From the NCBI GenBank assembly GCA_944470555.2, contig OX104129.1, forward strand, positions 49,075,998-49,139,997: DNA of 64,000 nt, in the 5' to 3' direction. The stretch's first letter is position 1; each line of letters starts with the position of its first letter. The notes beneath the pieces were generated by a model that was not told where the DNA came from, did no database searches, and saw only the letters and a list, made by a program, of their open reading frames with translations. The DNA is from Heterobilharzia americana. Its lineage: Eukaryota > Platyhelminthes > Trematoda > Strigeidida > Schistosomatidae. This document shows, in pieces, positions 43,430 through 55,539 of the stretch. Both the position numbers and the translations under genes were made by a program.

Positions 43430-44230
43430 GATGTTTGAACCCAGTAAGGCAGCCTAGATTGCAAACGAGATGAGAAGGTATCACATCGAAGTGCTTGGGA
43501 TCTGCGAAAGCAGATGGAATGGAAGTGGAGTCTCCAAACTGTCAACTGGAGAATCAATAATCTACTCCGTTACTGTCACCCAGACGACAACCACGAGCAC
43601 ACTGAGTATCGGAGTGGCTATCATGATGTCCCCAAGAGCATCGAAGGCTCTCATACAGTGGGAACCAATCACCTCCTGGATCATGACAGCAAGATTCAAC
43701 TCAAAAGGAAGGAAGGTCACAATCATACAATGCTATGCACCTACAAATAATGAAGACGCAGATGAAGAGAAAAAGGAGGATTTCTACAGACAACTTCAAT
43801 CAACACTGGACAAGACACCGCCTCAGTTGGCGATATCAAAATTCTAATGGGAGACATGAATGCCAAACTGGGAGGGGACAACACAGGAAGAGAACTAACC
43901 ATGGGTCGAGAAGCGCTAGGTGAGGTGATGAACGAGAATGGAGAATTGTTTGCAGAATTCTGCGTATTCAACGATTCGGTGATTGGAGGTGAGGCAGTGT
44001 GTTCAGGCACAAGGATATCCACAAAGCGACATGGATTTCACCAGATGGACACACCAAAAATCAAATCGACTTCATCTCAATCTCAAGAAAATGGAGACGC
44101 AGTCAGTCTACTTAACACAAGGTCAAGAAGAGGAGCAGATGTAGGTTCACACCACTCACTATCTAGTGCAAGGAACCTTCCAAATCAAGTTAAAAGCCTT
44201 CAAGGAAACTGGTGATAGACCGCAGTTCAA
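43430..44230 (+). pseudogene. Endonuclease domain of RTE copy D
   Basis: The endonuclease nicks the target to prime reverse transcription. Recognisable blocks: IEVLGICESRWNGSGVSKLS (about 43480-43540), GVAIMMSPRASKALIQWEPI (43605-43670), VTIIQCYAPTN (43705-43745), GDMNAKLGGDNTGREL (43850-43900, the GDxN catalytic motif) and GADVGSHHSLSSAR (44130-44175). The last corresponds to the usual SDHxL catalytic motif, but Asp is His here; copies A and E also read GSHHSL. A frameshift near 43835 and others split the domain. Confidence 0.78.
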
Positions 44231-44457
44231 GTACAACACTCGAAACTGAAGGATGAAACTACAAAGGAGATCTTCACGTCAGCCAGACATCAGAACAAAA
44301 TGGGAGATATCGAGGAACATCCCTGAAGAAACCTGTGTGGAAGAACACTGGAAATCTTTGAAAGCTATGTGGAAAGAAACCTGCACAACAGTATTAGGAA
44401 GGAAGAAGAAGAGGCAAGACAAGGAATGGATCTCGACGGATACCTGGAAGCTGATAG

Positions 44458-46040
44458 ATGGGGGAGAGGAGGATGGTGAAACAGAAGATAAACCAGTGCA
44501 AGGATGCTCAACGACAAGAGGAACTGAGCACAATGTATGAAACAGTAGTCAAAGAAGTAAAGAAGAGTGCACGCGAAGACAAAAGACACTTCTACGAGAC
44601 ACTGGTAGGTGAAGCAGAACAGGCTGCAGGTAGAAGAGATAGAGACCTGACAACATTGTATCAAATAACCAGGTTGTTATCAGGGAAGAGATCAACACAG
44701 ATGAAACCAATAAAAGATGAAGAAGGAAATTTAAATACGAAAGAAGAGAAACAAAGGAAACAATGGGCCGACCACTTCAAGAAGCTCTTGAATCGACCAC
44801 CACCACTACCTGCACTTCGTCCAGAAATACCACCTGCAGCCGCTGAATTACAAGTGAACATAAATCCTCCAACAAAAGTCGAAGTCCTGAACACCATAAA
44901 CCTACTTAAATGCGGGAAAGCAGCAGGACCAGATGGAATCCATCCACAAGCACTGAGAACAGACGCAGAGACAACAGCAGACATGCTCACACCAATATTG
45001 CACAAGGTGTGGAAGGAAGGGAAGGTACCAGCCCAACGATTGGAAGAAGGGTTATCTTGTCAAACTGCCGAAGAAGGGAGACCTGAGTGTTTGCAAGAAC
45101 TGGTGCGGAATCACTCTCCTGTAAAACCAAAAAAAGGAAAATATTAAGCCGCATCATCCTGGAGAGGCTTAAAGATGAACTGGATTCAAAACTACGACCG
45201 GAACAGGCAGGCTTCACGAAGTACAAATCATGTGCAGACCAAATTGCAACGCTTCGCATCATCATAGAACAGAGCACAGAATGGCAATCACCTCTCCACC
45301 TCAACTTCATCGACTTTGAGAAGGCCTTTGACAGCCTCGACCGACAAGTAATTCGAAAACTGCATCAACACTACAGAGTATCGCAAACTTTTATCCGCCT
45401 AATTCAACAACTATATGAAGATGCCACATGCCAGCCAAGTAATTCACAATGGGAAGCTCAGTGATGATTTTGAAGTGAAGTGGAGACAGGAGTAAAACAA
45501 GGTTGCCTACTATCCCCCATGATATTCCTGATTGTGGTCGACTGGACTGGATCATGCAGCAAACAGTAGGCAGCGAGAAGAGGGGGATACACTGGACTGC
45601 AGAAAAGAACCTAGAAGACTTGGATTTCGCCAGTGATGACTTGTGCCTGATGTCACATAAACTTGAAGATCTGCAGGCAAAAACTAGCAAGTTGACGGAA
45701 GAGGCAGGATAGAGAAGACGGGACTTCAGGTGAATATAGAGAAGACGGAGGTGATGAAGATACCGCACCACCACCATCAACAACAACAACAAACTCCAAT
45801 CACCGTCAACGGGAGAAACTTAAAGGAAGTAACCTCCTTCACTTATCTAGGAAGTACTGTTTCAACTACAGGCGGCACAGGCACAGACGAGGATGTCAAA
45901 GTCAGAATCGGAAAAGCAAGACAGGCATTCATTAGCCTGAAACCAGTGTGGAGATCTGCTTTACTGCACTCAGCATGCGGAACAAGATACGGATTTTTAG
46001 CACCAATGTCAAGTCAGTGCTTCTGTATGGTTCAGTGACT
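44458..46040 (+). pseudogene. Reverse transcriptase domain of RTE copy D
   Basis: An uninterrupted 229-codon frame (44458-45147) covers the linker and RT fingers (RDLTTLYQITRLLSGKRSTQ; KCGKAAGPDGIHPQALRTD). After a frameshift the palm continues (ILERLKDELDSKLRPEQAGF; LNFIDFEKAFDSLDRQVIRK, 45087-45464), then TGVKQGCLLSPMIFLIVVD-like and the catalytic box, which reads DFASDDLCLMSH: a residue is inserted in FADD. The C-terminal ITVNGRNLKEVTSFTYLGS and VKSVLLYGSVTW are typical of RTE. The frameshifts make it inactive. Confidence 0.82.
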
Positions 46041-46457
46041 TGGCACGTCACGAAAGGGATTTCCAATAAACTACAGACATTCATCAACAACTGCTTACGC
46101 TGGCTGGTTACTGAAGATCAGATGGCCAGAAAGAATAAGCAACAAGGTGCTCTGGCTGGCAACGAACCAACCAAGAACCTATCACGCAACAAATATGCAG
46201 GAGGAAGTGGAGATGGATTCGGCATGAACTGAGAAGGCCGACTGGGGACATCACGCGTCAGGCCAGGTACTCGAGTGGAATCCCCATGGGAAGCGACGAG
46301 TTGGGTGTCCGAGGTGAGGGTGACATGGAGGAGGTCGTGAGAGGAGGAAATGAGAGCTTCTGGGCTTTCGTGGAGCCAGGTTCAAAAGATCTCAGAGAAC
46401 AGAGGTCACTGGAGACATGCTACTGAATCCCTATGTTCCACTAGGAACCCAAGGGAC

Positions 46458-46514
<57 letters not shown>

Positions 46515-46516
<2 letters not shown>

Positions 46517-48219
46517 TATAGCATCGTAATCATGATAATTCACTCTCCGTCAATTTGGATGAACTGCATCTTGTCTGAGCACTATTCATCACACTAATCA
46601 CCCCTGAGAATGCAGACTTCGCAGAGGCTAATCTCACAGTCCGCTGAAGTGTGTCTGATGAAGAAATGGAGAAACCCACTGAGTCCTATTACCGTAATCG
46701 TGGTATTTCGCATTTTCCACAATTTCATAATACCTATTGTGTTGTCAGAGACGACGTTTTTCTCTGATAAGTTTATCCACGTTGTGGATAGTCTCCTCAA
46801 CAAAGTCATCTTAACCGTGAATCAGTGATGGTATGACTGACAAACATGTTGTCTTATGTTAATTGTCGCATTTTGTTCGCCTTCACGTGCCACTTGACAC
46901 TTCCTGTACACTGTTCATCATGCACCTGTCAATGGAGCTAAACATGTATATATGTCAACTGAAGTACACGCTTTTTATCATGTGAAAATAATAAGCAGTT
47001 TTCAACTACTGTGGTGATTCGCAGGCATGTGGCAGACTTCCATGTCATCTAATTTCAAGTTGAATCTACAAGACAATCATGAGTGAGAAATGTAGTATTT
47101 GCCCTCGAGGAATGTTTCGACAGATACCAAAAATCGATTTCATGAACAAGCAGACCAATGACACGTTGTGATGCATTACATGAAACGGACAGTTCAGATT
47201 TCAATTTCATTCAACTTTGCATTTTTCTATTCGTCTGAGTCAGTGTGTGAGAACAATCCAATCTTATGTGTACAAAACTTATTTCAGTAACCTGGCTGTT
47301 TACTAGCTTAGCCGCTTAAAGTATATCGAGTACAGATCACTGAGAAGATGAAACGTGAGTAGGATGGGCTAAATGCAGCACTAAACATCCAAATGTCCGC
47401 CTGTCCGCCTGTTCACGGTTAAGTTTATTCCAACTAATACATTGAGCTACTTTGAACTCTCAACAGCAAGCCACATGGTCTTATTGTATTTCGCTAGTCA
47501 TGACTAAACATTGTGGATTTGTGAATAGCTGCGAGCCCGATATAATTATGAAAACCGATCGTATGCATTTCATGTGACGTAGCCATGCACATCAGCTTCC
47601 AGCAACAGCTGAGTGTGGAAAACCAGTCAGTGATGGTATTCAAATCCAACTGCATCTTTACTGTCGTCTGATGCAAGTTTGTGAGTTCTCATCAACTATA
47701 TATTCAAGCATCGAGATATTTCATTCCTTGCTTTGGATACCAGCATTTGTTTGAATGTAGACGTTTGTTTAATATTCAGATTTGTTGATATTTATACTGG
47801 CTTCAAATCTTTGAGGAAAACGTCCCATAAGACAATGTCAAGAGCTCATTTCTACTTTACTAAAAAGCAAAGGGGAGAAGAATTCGACTCTGAATATCTG
47901 AAAGACCAGTTCGATGCCTCATTTGCAGCAGGATATATCGATCAATCAATTCGATTTTAGTCCGAAATGATTCAAGACGACAGTATAATGACCAAACCAA
48001 CAGCAGGTAGGGGATACATGAGTAGTAAAGTGGGCGAAAACATCATGGTCACTGATCATATAGTCATCATCAATAACATGCAACTTCAAACTTACCTACG
48101 AGGTGAACTAGAAATCGATAAAGAGAGTGTTTGTCTCATTCCATTATATTCCTAGGGCTTCACCCACTAGCATCGAGAGCCTTGAGGTATGCATGGATAA
48201 GAGATTCAATCTAACCCTT
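46515..48219. other. No confident gene; two weak coding-like stretches
   Basis: 46594-46830 shares sequence with 57870-58060 on the opposite strand. 47733-48155 has adjoining plus frames (MSRAHFYFTKKQRGEEFDSE; IDQSIRF stop) that look protein-like, but I recognise no family. The rest is AT-rich spacer. Confidence 0.4.
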
Positions 48220-48440
48220 CTCCTTTCACCGTCCTATTCTTCACACGTCTGAAACACACTCCCTCACTCTCTTTCTTCCTCCATTTGTGCTCGGTGATTA
48301 CTCAAAGTTAACTCTCAGTTATTTTCATACTGTTCGCAAGACAATTCGTTCGATAATTATTTCACAATCACACACAGTTCATTATCACTCTGTCAGATAT
48401 TATTTCACCGGAAAATTCGCTGTAGCATTCTATCCACATA
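48220..48440. repeat. Diverged copy of the downstream dispersed unit
   Basis: The plus frame DYSKLTLSYFHTVRKT, then IIISQSHTVHYHS, aligns with the minus-strand reading of 63034-63345 (DYAKSSLSCLHTVSKT, IIISQSYTVYCHS), showing a reverse, diverged copy of the unit found after gene copy 2. Confidence 0.6.
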
Positions 48441-48640
48441 CGAGCACAGGTTCAGGAGTTGAGAAAAACAAGTTGTGAAAATTGATCTATACACATGTAT
48501 TTATTTGAATTTTCTGACATGTGGACAACAATACTCAGTAAGTGTTGAGTTCAATTTACACATCAGGTGATAAAAGATACAGAACTGAACAGTTTGCGTG
48601 GAAACACCATCAAAGTCATGCAACATATTGGTTCTTGCTT

Positions 48641-48740
48641 CTAAAAGTCTTTTTCAGTTGGCACTTTGTTTTTACGTAGATTTTCCAAAACGTAAGGGTC
48701 GGGCTTACGGGTTAACACTGTCAGCACATGAGTCCTTCAT
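48641..48740 (-). pseudogene. Terminal exon fragment of a diverged family member
   Basis: The minus strand reads VLTVLTRKPDPYVLENLRKN, then KVPTEKDF and TAG (48641-48643). It aligns with the copy 2 end (VMTVLSSKIDNYVLENLRKR, KTPTGNDF). Upstream the similarity fades around a TGA, so the first half of the exon is decayed or too diverged. The 48220-48440 repeat follows it just as 36822-37140 follows copy 2, so the whole module was duplicated long ago. Confidence 0.65.
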
Positions 48741-49868
48741 GTTGAATTGATTCTACCTCGATGATGTCTAATTTTGGTTGAAACCGAAAACAGATATGAT
48801 AGCATTTTCACAGATTTCCCGTTTCACCAGTTTTCATCCATGCCACAATATACTTTCTTGTGCTTTTGAGATGTGTTCTTTATGACTTATCCTTCCTTCG
48901 AAAAATTCTGCTAAGCCTATATTGTCTTCTTGTTGTAATTGTTCAAATTTGACTACATACAACTGACTTAATATTGGTTTTCTCATAGTCAAGGTGAATG
49001 TTCTACTTGCTCCCTATGAGTAGACCTGAATTCCTTACAATAGGCGAGAGTTGCACAAGGACTGTAAAGCGTAAGCAGTCTGTTCGGAATGTCAGAGGGT
49101 TAGAAGCAAAGGTATTGAGTCAAGCTCAACCCTATGCTCCCACTGTTTCATGTCAGCCGGCTACAATTTTATAGGTTTAGACAATGTTTCATGATAATGT
49201 GATACTACGAACTGCTGATTCTGCTCCTCACTTCAGTAACGGCTGGAAAAACCGTTTGCATTTCACCATATCGGTTACAAACTTGGTTATTTTACAAATC
49301 AGAATAAAGTGATTGATGATTTGACTAACACAATGTAACACAAGTATTGAAAGAGATATAATCCCGAACTTTCGCTACAAATAACAAAACCACTCAAAAT
49401 CTTTAAAATAACAAATTATTCGAAGGACATTCGGATGAACATTGAATATTCTTCTCGATAACCTCCACATTCATGTCAGAATATTTAATGGTCATATAGT
49501 GTAATTTCGTATAAACATAATGTCAGCATCCAGTATTGCTGAAATTCAGTTGAAAATAGTTGATTATCTTAGTGGCTTTACCGATTATTCAACACTTTAA
49601 GGTGAAAATGAACCATGTTAACTTCGATGGTGAAAGTTATAGAAGTGAAGCATATCACGAGTAGAAGCGGAAATGAAATTTAGTGGAGAGTGGTTGAATA
49701 AGTGGATCAAGAAATATAGTCTAGTGAAACAATAGGAGGGTGTGCAGGAAATCCAGGTAGAATAAACGAAGACACACAAATGGAGGAATACTTACTAGTT
49801 TGGTAAAATGTTTCTCATGGCAGGGACTTTTAAGCTGTTATTGTTGTTCAGAATGGCAACGGAAGCTC
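48741..49868. other. No gene recognised
   Basis: AT-rich, stops in all frames. No second exon of the 48.6-kb relic could be found. Confidence 0.5.
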
Positions 49869-50292
49869 TGGAGAGAGCGGTGGTCGTACTACTATTGCGT
49901 AACGTTTGACCAACCCCACTTAACTTGATGTGCCATAGTACCTGCTTAACCACTACCTTACCTAACGTGTAAGTGATGATAACGAAACGCAAACCAAAAG
50001 AACTGGTTTCAGGAATATATTCAAAGAAGCAATATATTCAATTAGAATAAATGCAATAGTAGTGAAGTTATCTGGCTAGTATGGCTGAAGTGGGGATTCT
50101 GAGTATGTGCGTGCTAACCGGCACAAAGTAGGCGCGAAATGGCTTCGAAGCCTGCTCGGATGCATGCTGGTTAAAATCAAACTTAGAACACCTTAAGAAT
50201 CCGGAGGCGAGCTAGAGGTTTATTTAGTTAATTTAATTTAATCTATTTATTTTAGTCCTAGTTGTATTTTGGTGCCAGGAAGGTGCACCATA
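49869..50292 (-). repeat. Solo LTR of the gypsy element 1 family
   Basis: The reverse complement follows the 384-bp LTR throughout (GGTGCACC end at 50282-50292; GGTTAAGCAGG/TCAAACGTTACG at the other end), with an extra block of about 20 nt near 49930. GCTC on both sides (49865-49868 and 50293-50296) is the 4-bp target duplication. No internal sequence remains, so LTR-LTR recombination removed the element. Confidence 0.8.
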
Positions 50293-50891
50293 GCTCCACG
50301 ATTTAGCGATTCAGTTAAGAGAACTCAATCTCATTGAGAGTATTCTCCTGAGCTGCTGATATTCTCCGTCATCCCAACGTTAGTAACCGCTATATGGCTG
50401 AAGTTTTCTCTCCGCGTGAACCCAATAATATTGATCTCATGTTTGTTTTGACCAGTGGAACAGACAAAGGGTTTGTTAAGGATATTATGTCTCAGCTGTG
50501 CATGTATCTGACTGCATGTTTGACTTTGGTGTGCGTCAATATCAGGAATATTTACTGGCTTGTGGATTCATTGTAAGAAAAACAATTAGTGTATGTTGGA
50601 TGGCACTGTGTTCTGGAGAAGCATTAAGATTTGGGACATTGAAGAGTGTGTTTTGAGGTGAATAGCGATAGAACATCTTGCGAACGGTCAGTGATCGTTC
50701 AGACGTTTGACGTGCTAATGGTTCAGATTGCATGCTGCTAATCATTGTTGGCACTGATGCTGAAGGGAACATGGTTGCATGGTTTCGTTCACTTGAGTAA
50801 TCTCATCAAATAATGAGGTCATCTAGAGAACTAGCAGCAGAATATGTGAGACGAAAACTTATCCATAGAATGCGAATACGCATCAAATGTA
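50293..50891. other. No gene recognised
   Basis: A 60-codon plus frame at 50394-50576 (MAEVFSPREPNNIDLMFVLT start) has no known domain. It is probably spacer between the solo LTR and RTE copy E. Confidence 0.45.
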
Positions 50892-53020
50892 TTGGTGATA
50901 GGAAGCAGTACATATAAAAACAAGGATATCAACACAGCGAAATGGAATTCACCAGACACCAGGACACAATAAACATCAGATCGACTTCATCTCAATCTCA
51001 AGAAAATGGAGACGCAGCCTACTGGACACAAGATCAGATCAGATCAGATCGAGAGCGGGAGCGGGAGCAGATGTAGGTTCACACCACTCACTAACTAGGG
51101 CAAGAAACCTTACTTCAAATCAAGGTGAAAGTCTTCACAGAAGTTGGTGATAGACAACCACAGTTCAAGTTCAACACTCAGACCAAAAACTGAACTGAAG
51201 GACGAAACTACAAAGGACATCTTCACGTCAGCCAGACATCAGAACAAAATGGGAGACATTGAGCAACATCCCTGAAGAAACCTGTGTGGAAGAACACTGG
51301 AAGTCTTTGAAAGCTATGTGGAGAGCGACCTGCACAACCGTGTTGGAAGGAAGAAGAAGAGGCAAGACAAGGAATGCATCTCGACGGACACATGGGAGCT
51401 GATAGAACAGGGAGAGTAAGATGGTGACGGTGATGGTGACGGTGACGGTGATGGTGGTGGTGATGGTGAAGGTGAAGCAGAAGATGAAACAGTGAAATGC
51501 AGTGCAAAGATGCACAAAGAGAAGAGGAACTGAATACAATCTACAAAACACTACACTGGACAAAGAAGTGAAGAAGAGTGCGCACACAGACGAAAGACAC
51601 TTCTACGACACACTGGCAAGTGAAGCAGAACAGGCTGCCGGCTGGTAGCAGCGACGAGACAACACTATATCAAATGACCAGGTTGCTATCTGGGAAGAGA
51701 TCAATTCAGATGAAACTGGTGAGTGATAGTGAAGGGAACGTGGTTACCAAAGGGAAGGAAGAGAAGAAATTGTGATCTGACCACTTCAAAGAACTCTTGA
51801 GTCGAACAATACCACCACCACCGCATCATCATAGAACAGAGAGTAGAATGGCAGTCAACTCAACCCAACCCAATTCAACTCAACTCTACCTCAACTTTAT
51901 CGACTTTGAAAAAGCCTTCGACAGCGTTGACCAAGAAGTAATTTGGCAGGCAGCTGCTTCAACACTACGGTTTTAGTGCCACAAACCTCATTCAACAGCT
52001 GCTATATGCTATATGATCAGGCCACATGCCGAGTGATTCACAATGGAAAGGTCTGTGATGCCTTTGAAGTGAAGTGAAGTGAAGTGAAGACAGGAGTAAG
52101 ACAAGGCTGCCGTCTACTATCACCGATGCTCTTCCTGATTGTGGTCGACTGTACTGGACTGGACTGGATCATGCAACAGACAACTGTGAGGAGCGAGAAG
52201 ATGGGCATACGCTGTTTTACCGATGAAAAGACAATAGAAGAAGATTTGGACTTCGCTGCCGATCATGATTTCTGTCCAATGTCTTGTGGCACAAACTCGA
52301 AGATCTACAGACGAAAGCTAACAAGTTGGCAGAAGAAGCAGCAGTGAAGGTTGGACTTCAAGTGAATGTGGAGAAGACAGAAGTGATGAAGATACCCAAC
52401 CAACCAACCAACCAACAACAAGTACCAATCACCATCAATGGGAGAAACCTAAAGGAAGGAGTCTCGTTCACCTACCCACCTACCTAGGCAGCATCGTTTC
52501 GACTACAAGCGGTGGCACAGATGAGGATGTCAAAGCAGCCAGGATCGGAAAGACAGAAAGACAGGCCTTCATTAACCTGAAATCGGTGTGGAGATATACT
52601 GCTCTGCATTCAGCGTAAAGCGTGAACAAGATCGGGATATTCAACACTAATGTAAAGTCAGTGCTTCTGTGTGATGCTTCGGAAACTTGGTGCGTCACGA
52701 AAAGCACTTCCAACAAACTACAGATATTCATGAACAGCTTCCGCCTACGCTCACTCCATACTGAAGGTCAGATCACATGGCCAGAATGATAAGAATAAGC
52801 AAGAAGTTACTGTGGCCTGGGAACGAACTAACTGAGAACCCGTCGTCCAACGAATGTGCTGTAGAAAGTGGAGATGGATTGGATTTGCCTGGATCGCACA
52901 CACACTGAGAAGACCGATTTGGGTACATCAACTGTCAAGCCCTTGAGTGGAACCCGAATGGGAAACGATGAGTTGGGCGTCGGAGGCAAGGGTGACATGT
53001 AGCAGATCATGTGCTATAAT
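50892..53020 (+). mobile_element. RTE-like element, copy E
   Basis: Nearly identical to copy A from 26987 to 29340, starting inside the endonuclease (GSTYKNKDINTAKW-like). It differs by a shorter GGTGAY minisatellite (51419-51473) and by a deletion of about 150-160 bp near 51815 that removes the start of RT; copy F shares both. The same gene-family sequence follows at its 3' side as after copy A, so RTE and gene were duplicated together. Confidence 0.85.
51419..51473 (+). repeat. Short GGTGAY minisatellite in RTE copy E
   Basis: About nine hexamer units, versus about 22 in copy A. Confidence 0.9.
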
Positions 53021-53407
53021 ATTTTTCTTATTTATACACACAAGAATATGGACGCAGTCGGTCGCTTTAATATAAGATAGGCATGTAGTAGTAAATGCTT
53101 ATTGCTCATCTGAATATGAATGTACTAGTGCAACGCGGTGACAAATATTACTCAAAGTTTAAATTTAAACACCTACGTAATATTTGGTACACATAAACAA
53201 TTACAGATTATTTAAAAACGTTTAAAGCAGTGCCATGAAACAGTCCAGAAGAGAGACAGACAGCATTTCACACAAAAAAATACATCACAATAAAAACACA
53301 AGATAAAAACAAAAGAGCTTTATTTGAGTTGACAAACGTCAAAATTCAAGAAACAAATCAAACAAAGAAACTGTAATTAGAATACGTGAAAAACTTCGGT
53401 CTTCCAC

Positions 53408-54877
53408 TCATGAATGTTTTGCATTTGAAGCTTTGTTTTTACGAAGATTTTCGAGGACATAATCATCGATTTTTGATGACAACACTGTCATAACCTTGGC
53501 TTTTGCATCTTTGAACTCAGGTGATGCCTTGATTTTGGCCAATTCAGCGTCGTCTTGTCCACCCGAAAACGAATCGATGATCGAGTTTTGCAAATACAAT
53601 CAGGAAATAAACAAATGTGTCAGTAAAACTTGTCTTCTCAAGAATAAGCAACGGACATCAACGTGACTACAAGAATCTGTTACAAAGAAGACTGTTTGCA
53701 ACAAACAAATATTGTGGTCACCTCACCGACTTCATCAGTGTTCAACGTGTGTTTGAACCTTTGTGAGAGCCAACGATTTTCACTTCACTGACCACTATCG
53801 AGTCCTGCCACTGAATAACACTAGATGTCTCTTCCATATGCACCCAACGAATGAGAAGGTGTTCATCACCAATCTAAATCAATCCCATCTTCAAATTTAG
53901 TGACATCTCCACACACAATGTCATGAGGGAAAATACACATGGATGATTACTAGTCAGTCTCATTTCGTACCTCTTCAAATCTCCAACGAAAATCGGACAA
54001 GACGACAAATGAAGACAAGTGGACTTCGATCCACACGTCAGAGCGGTAGAATGACTGTATGACTGTATGCATGTATGTGTGTGTTTGTGTGTACGCGTTC
54101 GAGCTTACACATAGCAGCTCGCAATCATCATTTCAATCAGGTCAGAAGAGCGAGCACTGACAATGCGGAAAGTTCATAAGGTGACTGACAAAGTGCAACC
54201 AACTACGACACAACATCGTCAGTGCATTCAACATCCTCACCAACATCAGAAATAGTCTACTAACTGTCCACTCTGGAATATGAGACACAAAATCATAATC
54301 CCACATACAACCGTGAAATTACATGGCCAATGAAGTGCAAAAAACACAATATGACATCAACCTACATCCCACTGTGAACGCACTACAACATGAATATTTG
54401 CTTACTTGGAGTATTTTCTGAGCACACCACACTCATGATGACGAAGAAACACACGACAAGATATTCAACCTGAAAAGAAATGCAGAGGAAATAACGACTC
54501 GTTTCTGTCTTATGAGAAGTGAGACAACTGCAAACAACTAGTTCATGGCTTTCACAGGCACCATATTTCAATGCCCGTGGATGAGCTTCATGATGTGATA
54601 TCGACTACACTACATGATGGTGACAGTTGTCCCTTGCAGCCACGTGTTCAGCAGCTTCAACCAATTGATGCTGGTAGATTCTTGAGATCCTGGTGGATCG
54701 GTTGTTGCGGCCACCGATTGGGTGATCGATGGATTGTACATTGTGTTGATTTTTCAAGCCACTCAGTCAGCGTTATTCGAGTAATCAACCGGGGAATGAC
54801 TGCACAACACTCGTTGAGTTGAAATGATTCCTCCATGTGGTTGCATACATAGTCATCTGTTGTCAACTTACGTGCAT
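53408..54877 (-). CDS. Small putative secreted protein gene, copy 3 (MEG-like)
   Basis: Nearly identical to copy 1. Exon 1 54872-54877, exon 2 54406-54469 (64 nt), terminal exon 53408-53553. Unused exon 3 (53971-53997) has the same lost acceptor, exon 4 is 53759-53810, and AATAAA is at 53319-53324. The same 71-aa product (signal peptide, then the Lys/Asp-rich helical segment ending ASNAKHS) is predicted. One deleted A near 54344 in the intron is a visible difference from copy 1. Since copies 1 and 3 share the insertion, the lost acceptor and the flanking RTE, they are products of a recent duplication and not independent decay. Confidence 0.58.
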
Positions 54878-54923
54878 TTTGATGTCGACTGTGGACTTGT
54901 AACGCCAACTAACAATTGTCCTC

Positions 54924-54931
54924 CTTATATA
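54924..54931 (-). promoter_or_regulatory. TATA box of copy 3
   Basis: TATATAAG on the minus strand, 46 nt before the ATG, identical context to copy 1. Confidence 0.65.
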
Positions 54932-55150
54932 CTCTAAGGGCTAACACTGTTAGTATACCATTGCACTTTTGCCGTCCAATTGTGTTTCATGTTGAGAATG
55001 ACTGAATTATTGTCCTCTGTGTAGGCGAATATTGTTATTTCGATATTTGTTTCGAATAGTCGACAAGATCAAAACACGGACAAGCAAATGCTTCAGATTG
55101 TTTCCGCACCACTCATGAATGTGTTTGCACATATTTCGATTTCCTTGTGC

Positions 55151-55152
<2 letters not shown>

Positions 55153-55194
<42 letters not shown>
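55153..55194. repeat. (TA)n microsatellite upstream of copy 3
   Basis: About 21 TA units replace the GT run of copy 1 at the same site, 220 bp upstream of the TATA box. Confidence 0.9.
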
Positions 55195-55196
<2 letters not shown>

Positions 55197-55539
55197 TGAT
55201 AATGACAACGATTTATGTGACAAAATGTTGACAAAGTAAAGGGATCGATTGAGTTTGGTGTTATTCTGTTTAGTGTAATCCATTGTTCATAGTCACATTG
55301 TTCGAGCAGAAATAATGGACATGATTCGGCAAACCATTGAATGACCATAAGCATCAGCTGACGCTACCGAAAATTGTTTCTTTAATATTCTGATTTGCCA
55401 AAATATGGATACTCATTTTATACCTCATAAATTTCATGCGTTTGGACTGAATTCTGTTTCCAATATTTTTTTCTTTCTGCTTATATTCATCGGTCGATTT
55501 ACTCCTTGTTAAGATAACTTTTCGTTTACAATATATTTC

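Larger units (their letters stand above)
43152..46514 (+). mobile_element. RTE-like (SR2-type) non-LTR element, copy D, nearly full length
   Basis: About 3.36 kb from the TAACCTCGCC 5' end to a (TAA)n tail (46459-46514). Order: 5' leader, apurinic endonuclease, linker, reverse transcriptase, C-terminal block, very short 3' untranslated region, as in the RTE clade (SR2 of Schistosoma is the best-known relative). The least decayed copy in the window but with frameshifts in both domains. Confidence 0.87.
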
